Assembly: GCF_008122205.1 (NCBI RefSeq)
Contig: NZ_PHNJ01000001.1
Span: 1 to 64,000 of the forward strand
DNA: 64,000 bases
Direction of reading: 5' to 3'
From: Natronococcus pandeyae
Lineage (GTDB): Archaea; Halobacteriota; Halobacteria; Halobacteriales; Natrialbaceae
A program made the position numbers and the translations under genes. The notes under the pieces were generated by a model. The model ran no database searches. It was not told where the DNA came from and was given only the letters and a program-made list of their open reading frames with translations. Positions 26,567 to 34,402 of the stretch are shown here, piece by piece. Each line of letters starts with the position of its first letter. Positions within the stretch are counted from its first letter, which is position 1.

Positions 26567-26896
26567 TTACGCGCAATCCCCGTCGTCGTCATCCGCCTGA
26601 CGTGTCTGTGATCGCTCGGCATCGGTCGGGGTCTCCCAGTGTCGACCGATTACGACCGCGCCGGAACCGACCGCGGCGAACCCAGTGATCGCGAGGAGAG
26701 CTCGTCCCGGCAGCGACAGCCACCCTTCCTCGAGTGCGACCCACAGCGCCGACAGGAGCGTGATCCCGAAAACGACCAGTGCCGTCCCGACGTCGATCGG
26801 ATCGCGCTCGTCGTCGACGACCAGTCGGCCGATCGCGATCGCGGTCATCGTGGCGCAGAATCCGACGAGTAGGACAGCCGGCGTCATCGTCGCCAT
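26567..26896 (-). CDS. Three-helix membrane protein
   Basis: 109 residues. Hydrophobic helices at about 5-25 (PAVLLVGFCATMTAIAIGRL), 36-56 (GTALVVFGITLLSALWVAL) and 63-84 (LPGRALLAITGFAAVGSGAV), then a charged tail rich in Asp (ADDDDGDCA). No domain recognised. It precedes icd on the same strand by 207 bases and is divergent from the asparaginase-like gene, 94 bases away. Confidence 0.7.
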   Translation of the reverse strand: MATMTPAVLLVGFCATMTAIAIGRLVVDDERDPIDVGTALVVFGITLLSALWVALEEGWLSLPGRALLAITGFAAVGSGAVVIGRHWETPTDAERSQTRQADDDDGDCA

Positions 26897-26990
26897 CGGT
26901 ACTCAGGCTGCGCTCGTAAGTGTGGGGGTTTTCTCACCGACAGCAGTTCGTCACGAAAGTGTTACTGTGGTCGCCTTAACAGGGGAGCGT

Positions 26991-27917
26991 ATGCAGGTAC
27001 TCGTACACGGTGGTGCCGGCAGCACGCCGGAGGAACCTGAACCACGACAGGCGGTGCTCGACGAGGCCGCGGAAACCGGTGCGGCGCAAGCGAACCCGGT
27101 CGACGCGGTCGAAGATGCGATCGGCGTCCTCGAGTCCTCGCCGCGGTTCAACGCGGGCGTCGGCAGCGCCGTCCAGAGCGACGGCGAGATTCGGACCGAC
27201 GCGGGGATCATGACCGACGACCGGTCGGTCGGTGCGGCCTGTTCGATGCCGGACGTCGAACACGCGGTTAGCGTCGCCCGGATCGTGATGGAGGAGACGC
27301 CACACGGTTTCCTTTCGGGAGGGCATGCGGTCTCGCTGGCCGAGGCCTTCGGCGTCGAGACGGGCGTCGACCTCTGGTCGGAGCGCACGCGCGAGAAATG
27401 GGCCGCCCTCGAGCCGCCGAGCGGCGGGCCGCGGAGCGAACTCGAGTGGATCAGCGAGCGCTACGGACGGACGGATCCGGACGGTCGCGAGGAGGCGGCG
27501 GAATCGACTCGGGATGCAGACGCTGCGGATCTGGATCACGACACCGTCGGCGCGGTCGCCTTCGACGGCGAGCGTCTCGCGGCGGCGACGTCGACGGGCG
27601 GCCGCTGGCTCGCACTCGCGGGCCGCGTCGGGGACGTCCCGCAGGTCGGCTCCGGCTTCTACGCCTGCCCGTCCGCTGCGGTGAGCGCGACCGGCGCCGG
27701 CGAGGATATCGCTCGCGTCACGCTCTCCAAGCGGGTGGCCGGCCACGTCGAGCGCGGGCTCGACGCCGACGCGGCGACGGAGCTCGCGATCGAGGAGTTC
27801 GCCGAACTCACCGGTTCGACGGCCGGCGTCATCGCCATCGACGCGCGCGGAACCCTCGGCTCGGCGTACAACAGTGACGGAATGCAGACCGCGCGGGCGA
27901 CGGATCGCTCGTCGTGA
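26991..27917 (+). CDS. Isoaspartyl peptidase/L-asparaginase (Ntn hydrolase, type 2)
   Basis: 308 residues. This family is made as a precursor that cuts itself to expose a catalytic Thr. The cleavage site is visible as LDHDTVGAVAFDGERL, with Thr185 the new N-terminus; TSTGGRWLALAGRVGDVPQV supplies substrate-binding residues and SATGAGEDIARV the later Gly-rich motif. The alpha subunit begins MQVLVHGGAG and has NAGVGSAVQSDGEIRTDAGI. It hydrolyses beta-aspartyl dipeptides and asparagine. Start ATG 26991 follows a TATA-like CCTTAAC closely; upstream frame is discarded. Confidence 0.93.
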   Translation: MQVLVHGGAGSTPEEPEPRQAVLDEAAETGAAQANPVDAVEDAIGVLESSPRFNAGVGSAVQSDGEIRTDAGIMTDDRSVGAACSMPDVEHAVSVARIVMEETPHGFLSGGHAVSLAEAFGVETGVDLWSERTREKWAALEPPSGGPRSELEWISERYGRTDPDGREEAAESTRDADAADLDHDTVGAVAFDGERLAAATSTGGRWLALAGRVGDVPQVGSGFYACPSAAVSATGAGEDIARVTLSKRVAGHVERGLDADAATELAIEEFAELTGSTAGVIAIDARGTLGSAYNSDGMQTARATDRSS

Positions 27918-28181
27918 TCGCCTCGAGGCCGACGGCTCTCCCGCCGGGTACGCTCGTTGTCGGCGGCCTCGAGGGATCACGTCCACGTCGTTCGTCCAGT
28001 CTCTGCGTGGATTGCCCGGATCTGGCGTCTCTCACGCCAGGTGAGTGGAGGTGTTCGACTGCCAAAACCCCGATGACTGTTTCAGGTGTTTCCTCTCCGT
28101 TTCGTCGATAAACGATCGGTCTCATCTGACCGTCGGGTACGCTCGACGGTCAGCGGACAGGATTCGACGATTGTCGTGGCT

Positions 28182-28193
28182 CAGTTTTATTAT
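28182..28193 (+). promoter_or_regulatory. TATA region of the zinc-finger microprotein gene
   Basis: A T/A-rich AGTTTTATTATTG stretch centred about 26 nt before ATG 28214, the geometry of leaderless haloarchaeal promoters. It supports the reality of the short downstream gene. Confidence 0.55.
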
Positions 28194-28213
28194 TGTCGTG
28201 ATTCTCTCTGTGG

Positions 28214-28342
28214 ATGATGCTTCACTCACCACACCACGGTTCACGACACTGTCCGCGCTGTGAGACGACACTCTCGAACGTGCAGGGCGTCGAGACCTGT
28301 CCGGCGTGTCAGTGGGTCGCAGCGTCGCCGTCCACGTCGTGA
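28214..28342 (+). CDS. 42-residue CPxC zinc-finger microprotein
   Basis: ATG 28214 (ATG 28217 is an alternative) opens a 42-codon frame ending TGA 28340-28342. It encodes MMLHSPHHGS, then RHCPRCETTL, VQGVETCPACQW and a Ser-rich tail. Two Cys-Pro-x-Cys knuckles 13 residues apart make a complete zinc ribbon, as in the many small CPxCG proteins of haloarchaea. A well-placed TATA box lies 26 nt upstream. The remaining 520-bp gap (27918-28437) shows no other gene. Function unknown; related microproteins influence motility, biofilm or stress in Haloferax. Confidence 0.65.
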   Translation: MMLHSPHHGSRHCPRCETTLSNVQGVETCPACQWVAASPSTS

Positions 28343-28365
28343 GCTATCGCCGCCACCGCTCCCGG

Positions 28366-28382
28366 TGCACACCTGATCGCAC
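28366..28382 (+). repeat. Half copy of the 69-bp hairpin repeat
   Basis: TGCACACCTGATCGCAC is identical over 17 bases to the left arm of the repeat at 56432-56500. The right arm (GTGCGATCAGTGTG) is absent. It lies between the zinc-finger microprotein gene and map. Confidence 0.5.
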
Positions 28383-28437
28383 CTGTCACTCGACGAGAGA
28401 CGGAACCTCTTTTTGTCGACCGATCTAACTCCATTGC

Positions 28438-29334
28438 ATGACTGAGTCCGAGGTGGATCTGGAGTCCGAGAAGTACGAGAAACACCGCGAAGCAGGCGAT
28501 ATTCTCTCGCAGGTTCGCGCAGAGACGGTCGAGCGCGTCGAAGTCGGCGCGAGCCACCTCGAGGTCGCCGAGTACGCCGAGGACCGCATCCGAGAACTCG
28601 GCGGAAAGCCGGCGTTTCCGGTCAACGTCTCGATCGACGAGGAGGCGGCCCACGCGACGCCGTCGATCGACGACGAGTCGACGTTCGGCGAGGAGATGAT
28701 CAATCTGGATATCGGCGTTCACGTCGACGGCTGGCTCGCCGACACCGCGATCACCGTCGACCTCTCCGGCAACCCCGAACTCGCCGAAGCGCCGGAACAG
28801 GCGCTCGAGGCCGCACTCGAGATGATCGAACCGGGCGTCGAGACCGGCGATATCGGCGCGGAGATCGAGGACGTCATCGACGGCTACGGCTTCAATCCGG
28901 TCGTCAACCTCACCGGCCACGGACTGGGCCACTGGGAGCAACACACCACTCCGACCATCCCGAACCGGGCAGTCTCACAGGGAACGACGCTCGAGGTCGG
29001 CGACGTCGTCGCGATCGAACCGTTCGCGACCGACGGCGGCGGCAAGGTCACCGAAGGAGCGAGCGAGGAGATCTTCGCGCTCGAGCGCGAGGGAACCGTC
29101 CGGAACCGGCAGGCCCGTGAGGCCCTGGAACAGATCTCCGAGGAGTTCCGCACCTTGCCGTTCGCGACCCGCTGGCTCGAGACGGATCGCGCGGAGATGG
29201 CGCTGCGCCGACTCAAACGCAACGACATCGTTCACGGCTACCCGGTGCTCAAGGAGGACGACGGCTATCTCGTCAGTCAGAAAGAGCACACGATCATCGT
29301 CACCGAAGATGGCTGCGAAGTGACGACGGCGTAA
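28438..29334 (+). CDS. map: Methionine aminopeptidase, archaeal type II
   Basis: 298 residues. Removes initiator methionine co-translationally. Metal ligands appear in order: NLDIGVHVDGWLADTAITVD (two Asp), NLTGHGLGHW (His), IEPFATDGGG (Glu) and the C-terminal SQKEHTIIVTEDG (Glu). The 60-residue insert between the second Asp/His region and the end (REALEQISEEFRTLPFATRW) marks the type II (MetAP2-like) fold. ATG is about 27 nt after TATA-like CTCTTTTTG (leaderless). Confidence 0.96.
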   Translation: MTESEVDLESEKYEKHREAGDILSQVRAETVERVEVGASHLEVAEYAEDRIRELGGKPAFPVNVSIDEEAAHATPSIDDESTFGEEMINLDIGVHVDGWLADTAITVDLSGNPELAEAPEQALEAALEMIEPGVETGDIGAEIEDVIDGYGFNPVVNLTGHGLGHWEQHTTPTIPNRAVSQGTTLEVGDVVAIEPFATDGGGKVTEGASEEIFALEREGTVRNRQAREALEQISEEFRTLPFATRWLETDRAEMALRRLKRNDIVHGYPVLKEDDGYLVSQKEHTIIVTEDGCEVTTA

Positions 29335-29349
29335 CCCGGTCGGAATCGC

Positions 29350-29550
29350 TCACGCGTTGTTCATTCGCTGGCTGGAACGGTTGCCACAGCGCTGACACTC
29401 GGCGACGCGGTAGGGTTCGCGGGAGAACTGTGCGTTCTCTTCCTTGCGGCTCTCGGTCCGGATCTGAACCGATATTTCGTGCAGTGTCTCGAGATCACAG
29501 TCGTTACAGTGCTCGGTCAGCCCATTGAATGAGTCGTCCGTCGTTGCCAT
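29350..29550 (-). CDS. Small zinc-ribbon protein
   Basis: 66 residues with four zinc-ligand cysteines in two knuckles: EHCNDCDLETLHEI and ECQRCGNRSSQ. The spacer is charged (SRKEENAQFSREPYRVA). It resembles a small family conserved across haloarchaea (DUF7835-like). Convergent with map, 15 bases apart. Function unknown, possibly nucleic-acid or protein binding. Confidence 0.78.
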   Translation of the reverse strand: MATTDDSFNGLTEHCNDCDLETLHEISVQIRTESRKEENAQFSREPYRVAECQRCGNRSSQRMNNA

Positions 29551-29796
29551 TATTACTTCTTTGTCATAGCAACATCTTAAACCTCTCCATCACCCCGAAC
29601 AGTGAGACACTCGACCCCAAGGACCTATTACTGGGTCGTCAAGAGGCATCGAGATCCGCCAAGACCGTTCATAGATGCGGCAAACCGCGCCTCTTCGGAC
29701 GGGACGCACTTTGGTGATGGGGCAGCGAGAGGGTCGATTGGTGTCGACGCGCGCGCGAATTGAAACGCTTTAGGCGTCGCTCGAGTGGGCAGAGGT

Positions 29797-30336
29797 ATGG
29801 AACAGGTGTTTGCACCGTGGCGGATCGAGTGGATCAAACGCGACAAGGAGAACGCGGATATCGACTCGTGTGCGTTCTGTGAACTCCCCGAACGGGAGTC
29901 GGATCGGGAGAACCTGCTCGTTGCACGCAGCGAACGCGCGTTCGTTCTGCTGAATAACTACCCGTACAACCCCGGTCACGTGATGGTCATCCCGCACGCA
30001 CACACCGGCGAGTACGGGGAACTTACAGACGAACAACTGCTCGATCACGCCCGATTGAAACAGCGAACCTTCGACGCGCTCGAGGTCGCCCTCGAACCGG
30101 ACGGCTTCAACGCCGGGCTGAACCTCGGCGACGGTGCCGGCGGCTCGATCGACGACCACCTTCACACGCACGTCGTCCCCCGCTGGCAGGGCGACACCAA
30201 CTTCATGCCCGTCATCAGCGATACCTCGGTGATCGTCGAGGCACTCGAGGACACCTACGAGCACCTCCACGAGGCGTTCGCCGACCAGGAGGGAGCGACG
30301 GTGCCCGAGGAGGACGGTGCAGTCATCGTCGACTGA
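29797..30336 (+). CDS. HIT family nucleotide hydrolase/transferase
   Basis: 179 residues from ATG 29797. Histidine triad HLHTHVVPRW (catalytic His in H-x-H-x-H) preceded by GLNLGDGAGGSIDD. The N-terminal CAFCELP motif with a downstream His supplies a zinc site, as in Fhit-like and Ap4A-hydrolase-like archaeal HIT proteins; NPGHVMVIPHAHTGEY is conserved too. Probably hydrolyses dinucleoside polyphosphates or AMP-linked compounds. TATA-like CGCTTTAGG is 27 nt upstream, so four upstream codons are excluded. Confidence 0.92.
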   Translation: MEQVFAPWRIEWIKRDKENADIDSCAFCELPERESDRENLLVARSERAFVLLNNYPYNPGHVMVIPHAHTGEYGELTDEQLLDHARLKQRTFDALEVALEPDGFNAGLNLGDGAGGSIDDHLHTHVVPRWQGDTNFMPVISDTSVIVEALEDTYEHLHEAFADQEGATVPEEDGAVIVD

Positions 30337-30423
30337 CGGACCGACCGCCTCGACGTTCGAGAGCCGACGCCGCCGCGAGTGCCGGCCGAATCCTTGTGCG
30401 GATCGCGGTGGTATCCGGACGCT

Positions 30424-31302
30424 GTGTCCGTTCTGGCCCCGTTCGAGGAGCTGATCCGCGCCTATCTCTCGCTGCTCGACAACGTCGCGACCTTCCTGCT
30501 GACGTTCGCACTGGTGTACGCGGTCGGACGTTTCATCCTCCGTCCACTTCTCGGCCTCCTGCTGGACTACCGGGGCACCGAACGTACCCTTCGGGAGGGG
30601 CTCGAGAGCGCCGCCTCGTTCGGCGTGATCGCGGGTGCGCTCGTGATCGGTCTCTCGCTGGCCGGTCTCAACTTCATCCTCGAGCGCGCCGCGATCCTCG
30701 TCGCCGGCTTTACTGTCGCGCTCGGTTTCGCCGCCCAGAACGTGGTCGGCAACCTGGTCAGTGGCGTCTTCATCGTCACCGACTCGACGTTCAACATCGG
30801 CGACTGGATCCGCTGGAACGAACAGGAGGGCGTCATCGAGGACATCCGGTTCCGATCGACGCGAGTCCGGACCTTCGACAACGAGGTGATTTCGGTTCCG
30901 AACTCCGAACTGACCGCGAACGCGGTCACCAACGCCGTGTTCAACGAACGGCTTCGCCTGACGGTGCCGGTACAGGTCAACTTCGACGACGACCTCGATA
31001 CCGTCGTGCGAATCCTCGCGGACGCGGCGGCCGAGAACCCGGACGTCCTCGAGCGGCCGGAGCCGGTCGTACGCATCACGGAACTCGGAGAGACCGTCGA
31101 AGTCGTCGCCTCGCTGTGGATCGCCGATCCGGATCGCATCACCTACGGTCGCGTCCGCTCGGAGTACGCCCGCGAGATCGTCGACCGCCTCGAGGAGGCG
31201 GGGATCGATCTCGGGCAGGCGAACCCGCAGGCGCTCGAGGGCGAGATCGGGGTCGTTCCGAAATCAACGGCGGACGACGGCGGGACCGGTTTCCGTCGGT
31301 AA
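30424..31302 (+). CDS. Mechanosensitive ion channel, MscS family
   Basis: About 292 residues from GTG 30424 (a further GTG at 30379 is in frame). Three membrane helices: LDNVATFLLTFALVYAVGRF, ASFGVIAGALVIGLSLAGLN and the pore-lining ILVAGFTVALGFAAQNVVGN. The Gly/Ala-rich TM3 and the AAQNVVGNLVSGVFIVTDST segment are MscS signatures. The beta domain has FNIGDWIRWNEQEGVIEDIR and FDNEVISVPNSELTANAVTN. It releases solutes on hypo-osmotic shock, relevant for a salt-in organism. The start is uncertain. Confidence 0.92.
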   Translation: MSVLAPFEELIRAYLSLLDNVATFLLTFALVYAVGRFILRPLLGLLLDYRGTERTLREGLESAASFGVIAGALVIGLSLAGLNFILERAAILVAGFTVALGFAAQNVVGNLVSGVFIVTDSTFNIGDWIRWNEQEGVIEDIRFRSTRVRTFDNEVISVPNSELTANAVTNAVFNERLRLTVPVQVNFDDDLDTVVRILADAAAENPDVLERPEPVVRITELGETVEVVASLWIADPDRITYGRVRSEYAREIVDRLEEAGIDLGQANPQALEGEIGVVPKSTADDGGTGFRR

Positions 31303-31417
31303 GCGGCCTTCCGACCGCACGACGCGACCGGGCCGAACCGTCCTCGCGGACGAGAACCAGCAAATGGGACCGGTCGACCGGACACTTTTGCTCCTCGTCG
31401 CCCTGTGATAGGTCGAG

Positions 31418-31825
31418 ATGGAATACGAGGTGGTACACACCGACGAAGTTCCGCTGACGGATCTCTCGGAGATCGACGAGATACCCCCGGACCTGCAGAT
31501 CCGAGCCATCGACGACTTCCTCCCGTCCGAGCACATCCAGCTCAAGCTCTGGTACTTCGAACCCGGCGAGGAGATCCAGTACCACGCCCACGCCGAGCAG
31601 GAGGAGCTGTACTTCGTCCTCGAGGGCGAGTTCTCCCTGAAACTCGGCCGCTCCGGCGAGGAGGAGTACGTCGAGGCCGAACCAGGAACGTTCTGGATGG
31701 CCCGGCCGGAGGTCGGCCACGGTCATCGCAACGTCGGCGACGAGGAGGGCGTCATCCTCGCGATCGGTGCGCCGTCCGTCGACGATCCCGGCCTCGACCC
31801 GCACGAACTCGACGAAGACGAGTGA
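31418..31825 (+). CDS. Cupin domain protein
   Basis: 135 residues, single cupin. Metal site residues: IQYHAHAEQEELYFVLEGEF (His, His, Glu) and MARPEVGHGHRNVGDEEG (His). The N-terminal 40 residues (YEVVHTDEVPLTDLSEIDEI) form the usual leading strands. An acidic tail (LDPHELDEDE) ends it. Reaction unknown. TATA-like CACTTTTGC at about 31380 fits transcription starting just before the ATG. Confidence 0.85.
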   Translation: MEYEVVHTDEVPLTDLSEIDEIPPDLQIRAIDDFLPSEHIQLKLWYFEPGEEIQYHAHAEQEELYFVLEGEFSLKLGRSGEEEYVEAEPGTFWMARPEVGHGHRNVGDEEGVILAIGAPSVDDPGLDPHELDEDE

Positions 31826-31856
31826 GCAGCCGGTACCCGGGCGGAACCGACCCCGC

Positions 31857-32093
31857 TCAGGCGTACGTCGACTCGAGGTAGTCGAGAATCCGTTCCGATT
31901 CGGGCATCGTCACGCCGTACTCGTCGTCGACGACGACGGGAACGCCTCGCTGTCCCGAGACGCGTTTTACTTCGTCGCGTTTCGAGTGGAGCCCTTCGAC
32001 CCAGATGCTCTCGTACTCGACGTCGAGTTCTTCGAGACGATCGACGGCGATTTCGCAGTACGGACAGCCCTCGAGACGGTACAGCGTAACCAT
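31857..32093 (-). CDS. Glutaredoxin-like protein
   Basis: 78 residues, one thioredoxin-fold domain: MVTLYRLEGCPYCEIAVDRL with the CPYC dithiol site, the cis-Pro region GQRGVPVVVDDEYG and the closing helix MPESERILDYLESTYA. Probably a cytoplasmic disulfide reductase; haloarchaea use gamma-glutamylcysteine rather than glutathione. ATG 32093 gives the normal domain; longer upstream frames are shadows. Divergent from the redoxin-like gene, 107 bases away. Confidence 0.9.
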   Translation of the reverse strand: MVTLYRLEGCPYCEIAVDRLEELDVEYESIWVEGLHSKRDEVKRVSGQRGVPVVVDDEYGVTMPESERILDYLESTYA

Positions 32094-32200
32094 GCTCGGG
32101 CGTTTCGCTTCCCGCAGTAAAAGCCTACGTGTCTCCGACACGTCTGTCGGCCAGTCCCCGGCGTCCGGGGGTTTTTGGTGATCGCACGAGAGTCCCGGAT

Positions 32201-32680
32201 ATGCCACCGACCGTGGGCGAAACCCTGCCCGACTTCGAGGCACCGCTGTGTGACGGCGAGACCTTTCGATCGACTCGACTCTCCGACGCGCTCGGTGCTC
32301 GAGGCGGCGTCGTCGTCTGCACCGGCCTCGCGTTCAGCGCGATCGCACAGAACTGGTGGAAACGGTTCGTTCGCGCCGGCTGGGAGGAGTTCGAGGACGT
32401 CGCCGTTCTCGGCGTGAGTCGGGACGGCCCCTACGCCCAGAACGAGTTTCTCCGGTGGCTGGATCGTCCCGACTTCCGGTTCTTCGCCGACGTGAACGGC
32501 GAGGTGAGCGACTCGCTCGATCTGCTGGCGGACCGCTCGCACATGGCCGACGTCTCGACACCCTGGCGGTCCGCGTTCGTCGTCGATTCCGACCGCGAGG
32601 TGCGGTACGCCTTCGTCGCCGACGACTGGATCTCGCCGTTACCCCGCGAGGAGATCGAGGCGGCGGTCGCGGATCTCTGA
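32201..32680 (+). CDS. Degenerate AhpC/TSA redoxin-like protein
   Basis: 159 residues with a peroxiredoxin-type thioredoxin fold: VGETLPDFEAPLCDGETFRS, VAVLGVSRDGPYAQNEFLRW, PDFRFFADVNGEVSDSLDLL and STPWRSAFVVDSDREVRYAF. In active haloarchaeal relatives the segment after strand 1 reads AFSGVCT; here it is AFSAIAQ, so the peroxidatic Cys is an Ala at about residue 49. Cys17 and Cys40 remain but are not in the catalytic position. Likely a non-peroxidase or binding protein. ATG 32201 is 27 nt after TATA-like GTTTTTGG. Confidence 0.8.
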   Translation: MPPTVGETLPDFEAPLCDGETFRSTRLSDALGARGGVVVCTGLAFSAIAQNWWKRFVRAGWEEFEDVAVLGVSRDGPYAQNEFLRWLDRPDFRFFADVNGEVSDSLDLLADRSHMADVSTPWRSAFVVDSDREVRYAFVADDWISPLPREEIEAAVADL

Positions 32681-32701
32681 TCGCCACGCGAACTCCGTGC
32701 G

Positions 32702-33955
32702 CTACACCGGTTCGCCGAACGCGTACATCGTCTCGTGAGCCGTTACCTCGAGATCGACGAAGTCGCCGGGCTCGACGCCGTGATCGCTGGCGTTCTGGAC
32801 GATGATCTGCCTGTACGCGGAGTCGCGACACTTTACCGAGTCGGCGGTCCCCTGCTCGACGACGAGGACGTTCTCGCGGGTCTCGCCGACCATATCGGCG
32901 TACGCCTCGCCGACGATTTCCCGCTTGACCGCGCTCATCTCCTTCGAGCGCTCCTTCTTGATCGTCCCGCCGAGGCCCTTCATCTCGGCGGCGTCGGTGC
33001 CCGGACGCTTGGAGAACCGGGTGACGTTGATCTTCTCGGGGCGGGTCTCCCGGAGCAGGGCCATCGACTGGGCGTGGTCGTGGTCCGTTTCAGTTGGAAA
33101 ACCGACGATGAAGTCCGTCGAGAGCGTCCAGTAGTCGAGGTGGTCGTCGAACGTCTCGATGACCTCGAGATACTCCTCGACCTGGTGCTGGCGGCGCATA
33201 TCGCCGAGGACGTCGTCGCTGCCCGACTGGACGGGTGCGTGCAGGAAGTCGTACAGTTCGTCGTACTCGGCGAAGACGTCCGCCAGCTCCTGGCGGATGC
33301 CGTGGACGCCCTTCGGGTTGGCCATCCCCACGCGGACGCGGAACTCGCCGTCGATCTCGCAGATCTCGGAGAGCAGTCGATGAAGCTTGCGCTCGCCCTC
33401 GTCCCAGCCGTAGACGCCGGTGTCCTGACCGGTAATGCGGATCTCCTTCGCACCGGCGTGGATCAGCGCGCGGGCTTTCTCCACGTTCTCTTCGATCGAC
33501 GGCGAGTCGATCTTGCCCGTCGCGTGCTTGGTGATGCAGTACGAGCAGTCGGACATGCACCCGCGCGCGATCGGGAGGATCCCGACGACGCCGTCGAGGA
33601 TCGGTTCGGCATCCGGAGTCGTTGTCGGACACTCGCCGTTCGTGACGGCCTCGGGAACTTCGTCCCAGTGAAGCACCTGCCCGTCGACGTCGGCCTGCGC
33701 GAACTCCTCGCCCTGCGCGAGGGCCATACAGCCCGTGATGAACAGATCGGCGGTCTCGTCGGCCAGTTCCTCGGCCCGCCGGAGCATGTTGCGCTCGGTC
33801 TTCTCGACGACGGTGCAGGTGTTGAGGATGGCGACGTCGGCCTCGTCGGCGCCGTCGACCCGGTAGTGGCCCGCGTCGCGGAGCCGTCGCTCGATCTCGC
33901 GACTCTCCCCGCGATTAGACGTGCAGCCGTACGTTTCGATGTGATACCGGGCCAT
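32702..33955 (-). CDS. tRNA (t6A37) methylthiotransferase, archaeal CDKAL1/MtaB-type radical SAM enzyme
   Basis: 417 residues, adds a methylthio group to N6-threonylcarbamoyl-A37 of tRNA. Three domains: N-terminal UPF0004 with cluster cysteines (IETYGCTSNRGE, ILNTCTVVEKTERN, ITGCMALAQ), radical SAM core with CxxxCxxC in ARGCMSDCSYCITKHATGK and later HAPVQSGSDDVL and FIVGFPTETD, and a C-terminal TRAM domain (ENVLVVEQGTADSVKCRDSA ... DFVDLEVTAHETMYAFGEPV). The order and length fit archaeal/eukaryotic MtaB. Convergent with the redoxin gene, 21 bases apart. Confidence 0.94.
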   Translation of the reverse strand: MARYHIETYGCTSNRGESREIERRLRDAGHYRVDGADEADVAILNTCTVVEKTERNMLRRAEELADETADLFITGCMALAQGEEFAQADVDGQVLHWDEVPEAVTNGECPTTTPDAEPILDGVVGILPIARGCMSDCSYCITKHATGKIDSPSIEENVEKARALIHAGAKEIRITGQDTGVYGWDEGERKLHRLLSEICEIDGEFRVRVGMANPKGVHGIRQELADVFAEYDELYDFLHAPVQSGSDDVLGDMRRQHQVEEYLEVIETFDDHLDYWTLSTDFIVGFPTETDHDHAQSMALLRETRPEKINVTRFSKRPGTDAAEMKGLGGTIKKERSKEMSAVKREIVGEAYADMVGETRENVLVVEQGTADSVKCRDSAYRQIIVQNASDHGVEPGDFVDLEVTAHETMYAFGEPV

Positions 33956-34402
33956 CGTCGTTGTCCCACTCTCGGGCCCCGCAAGCCAAAAGCCCGACGG
34001 ATCAGGACGGCCCTCGCGGCGGTGTGGGGCTCGTTCTCACGCGTCTTCGACCGGTGACTCGAGACTCACACAACAGCAACGGACCGGTCGCGTCGACTCT
34101 CGCACGGCGAGTGCGCTGGCCAGGACTCGGCCGATCTCGTGGCACGTACTCGGGTAGCCGTCTCACTCGCGATCGACAAAGGGGCCGGAGTAGTTGGCTA
34201 ACAGGAGTGGTCCTGTCTGTGACTGTCAATGGAACCCCGACCGGTTCGAACGACGAGTGCCGTCCGGAAGTATTCTCTCTCCGACACGTGTTCCACGACG
34301 TGAAAAATCGAACCGTAATCCCGTCCGAACGACAGCAGTAATGACTATCACTACACGTAACACTTTTGGTAGTTCGCTGACGATTTCGAACGAACGCCCT
34401 CC
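33956..34402. other. Intergenic region, divergent promoters
   Basis: 446 bases between the divergent methylthiotransferase and M48 protease genes. Open frames here have no codon bias or homology. A perfect small hairpin ACAGGA-GTGG-TCCTGT lies at 34201-34216, and a TATA-like AACACTTTTGG is at about 34359-34369, 33-44 nt before the protease ATG. Nothing else recognised. Confidence 0.5.

Noticed and set aside
28045-28263. 72-codon frame in the gap before map
   Set aside because: No TATA box at the right place and no domain; it overlaps the better supported zinc-finger frame at 28214.
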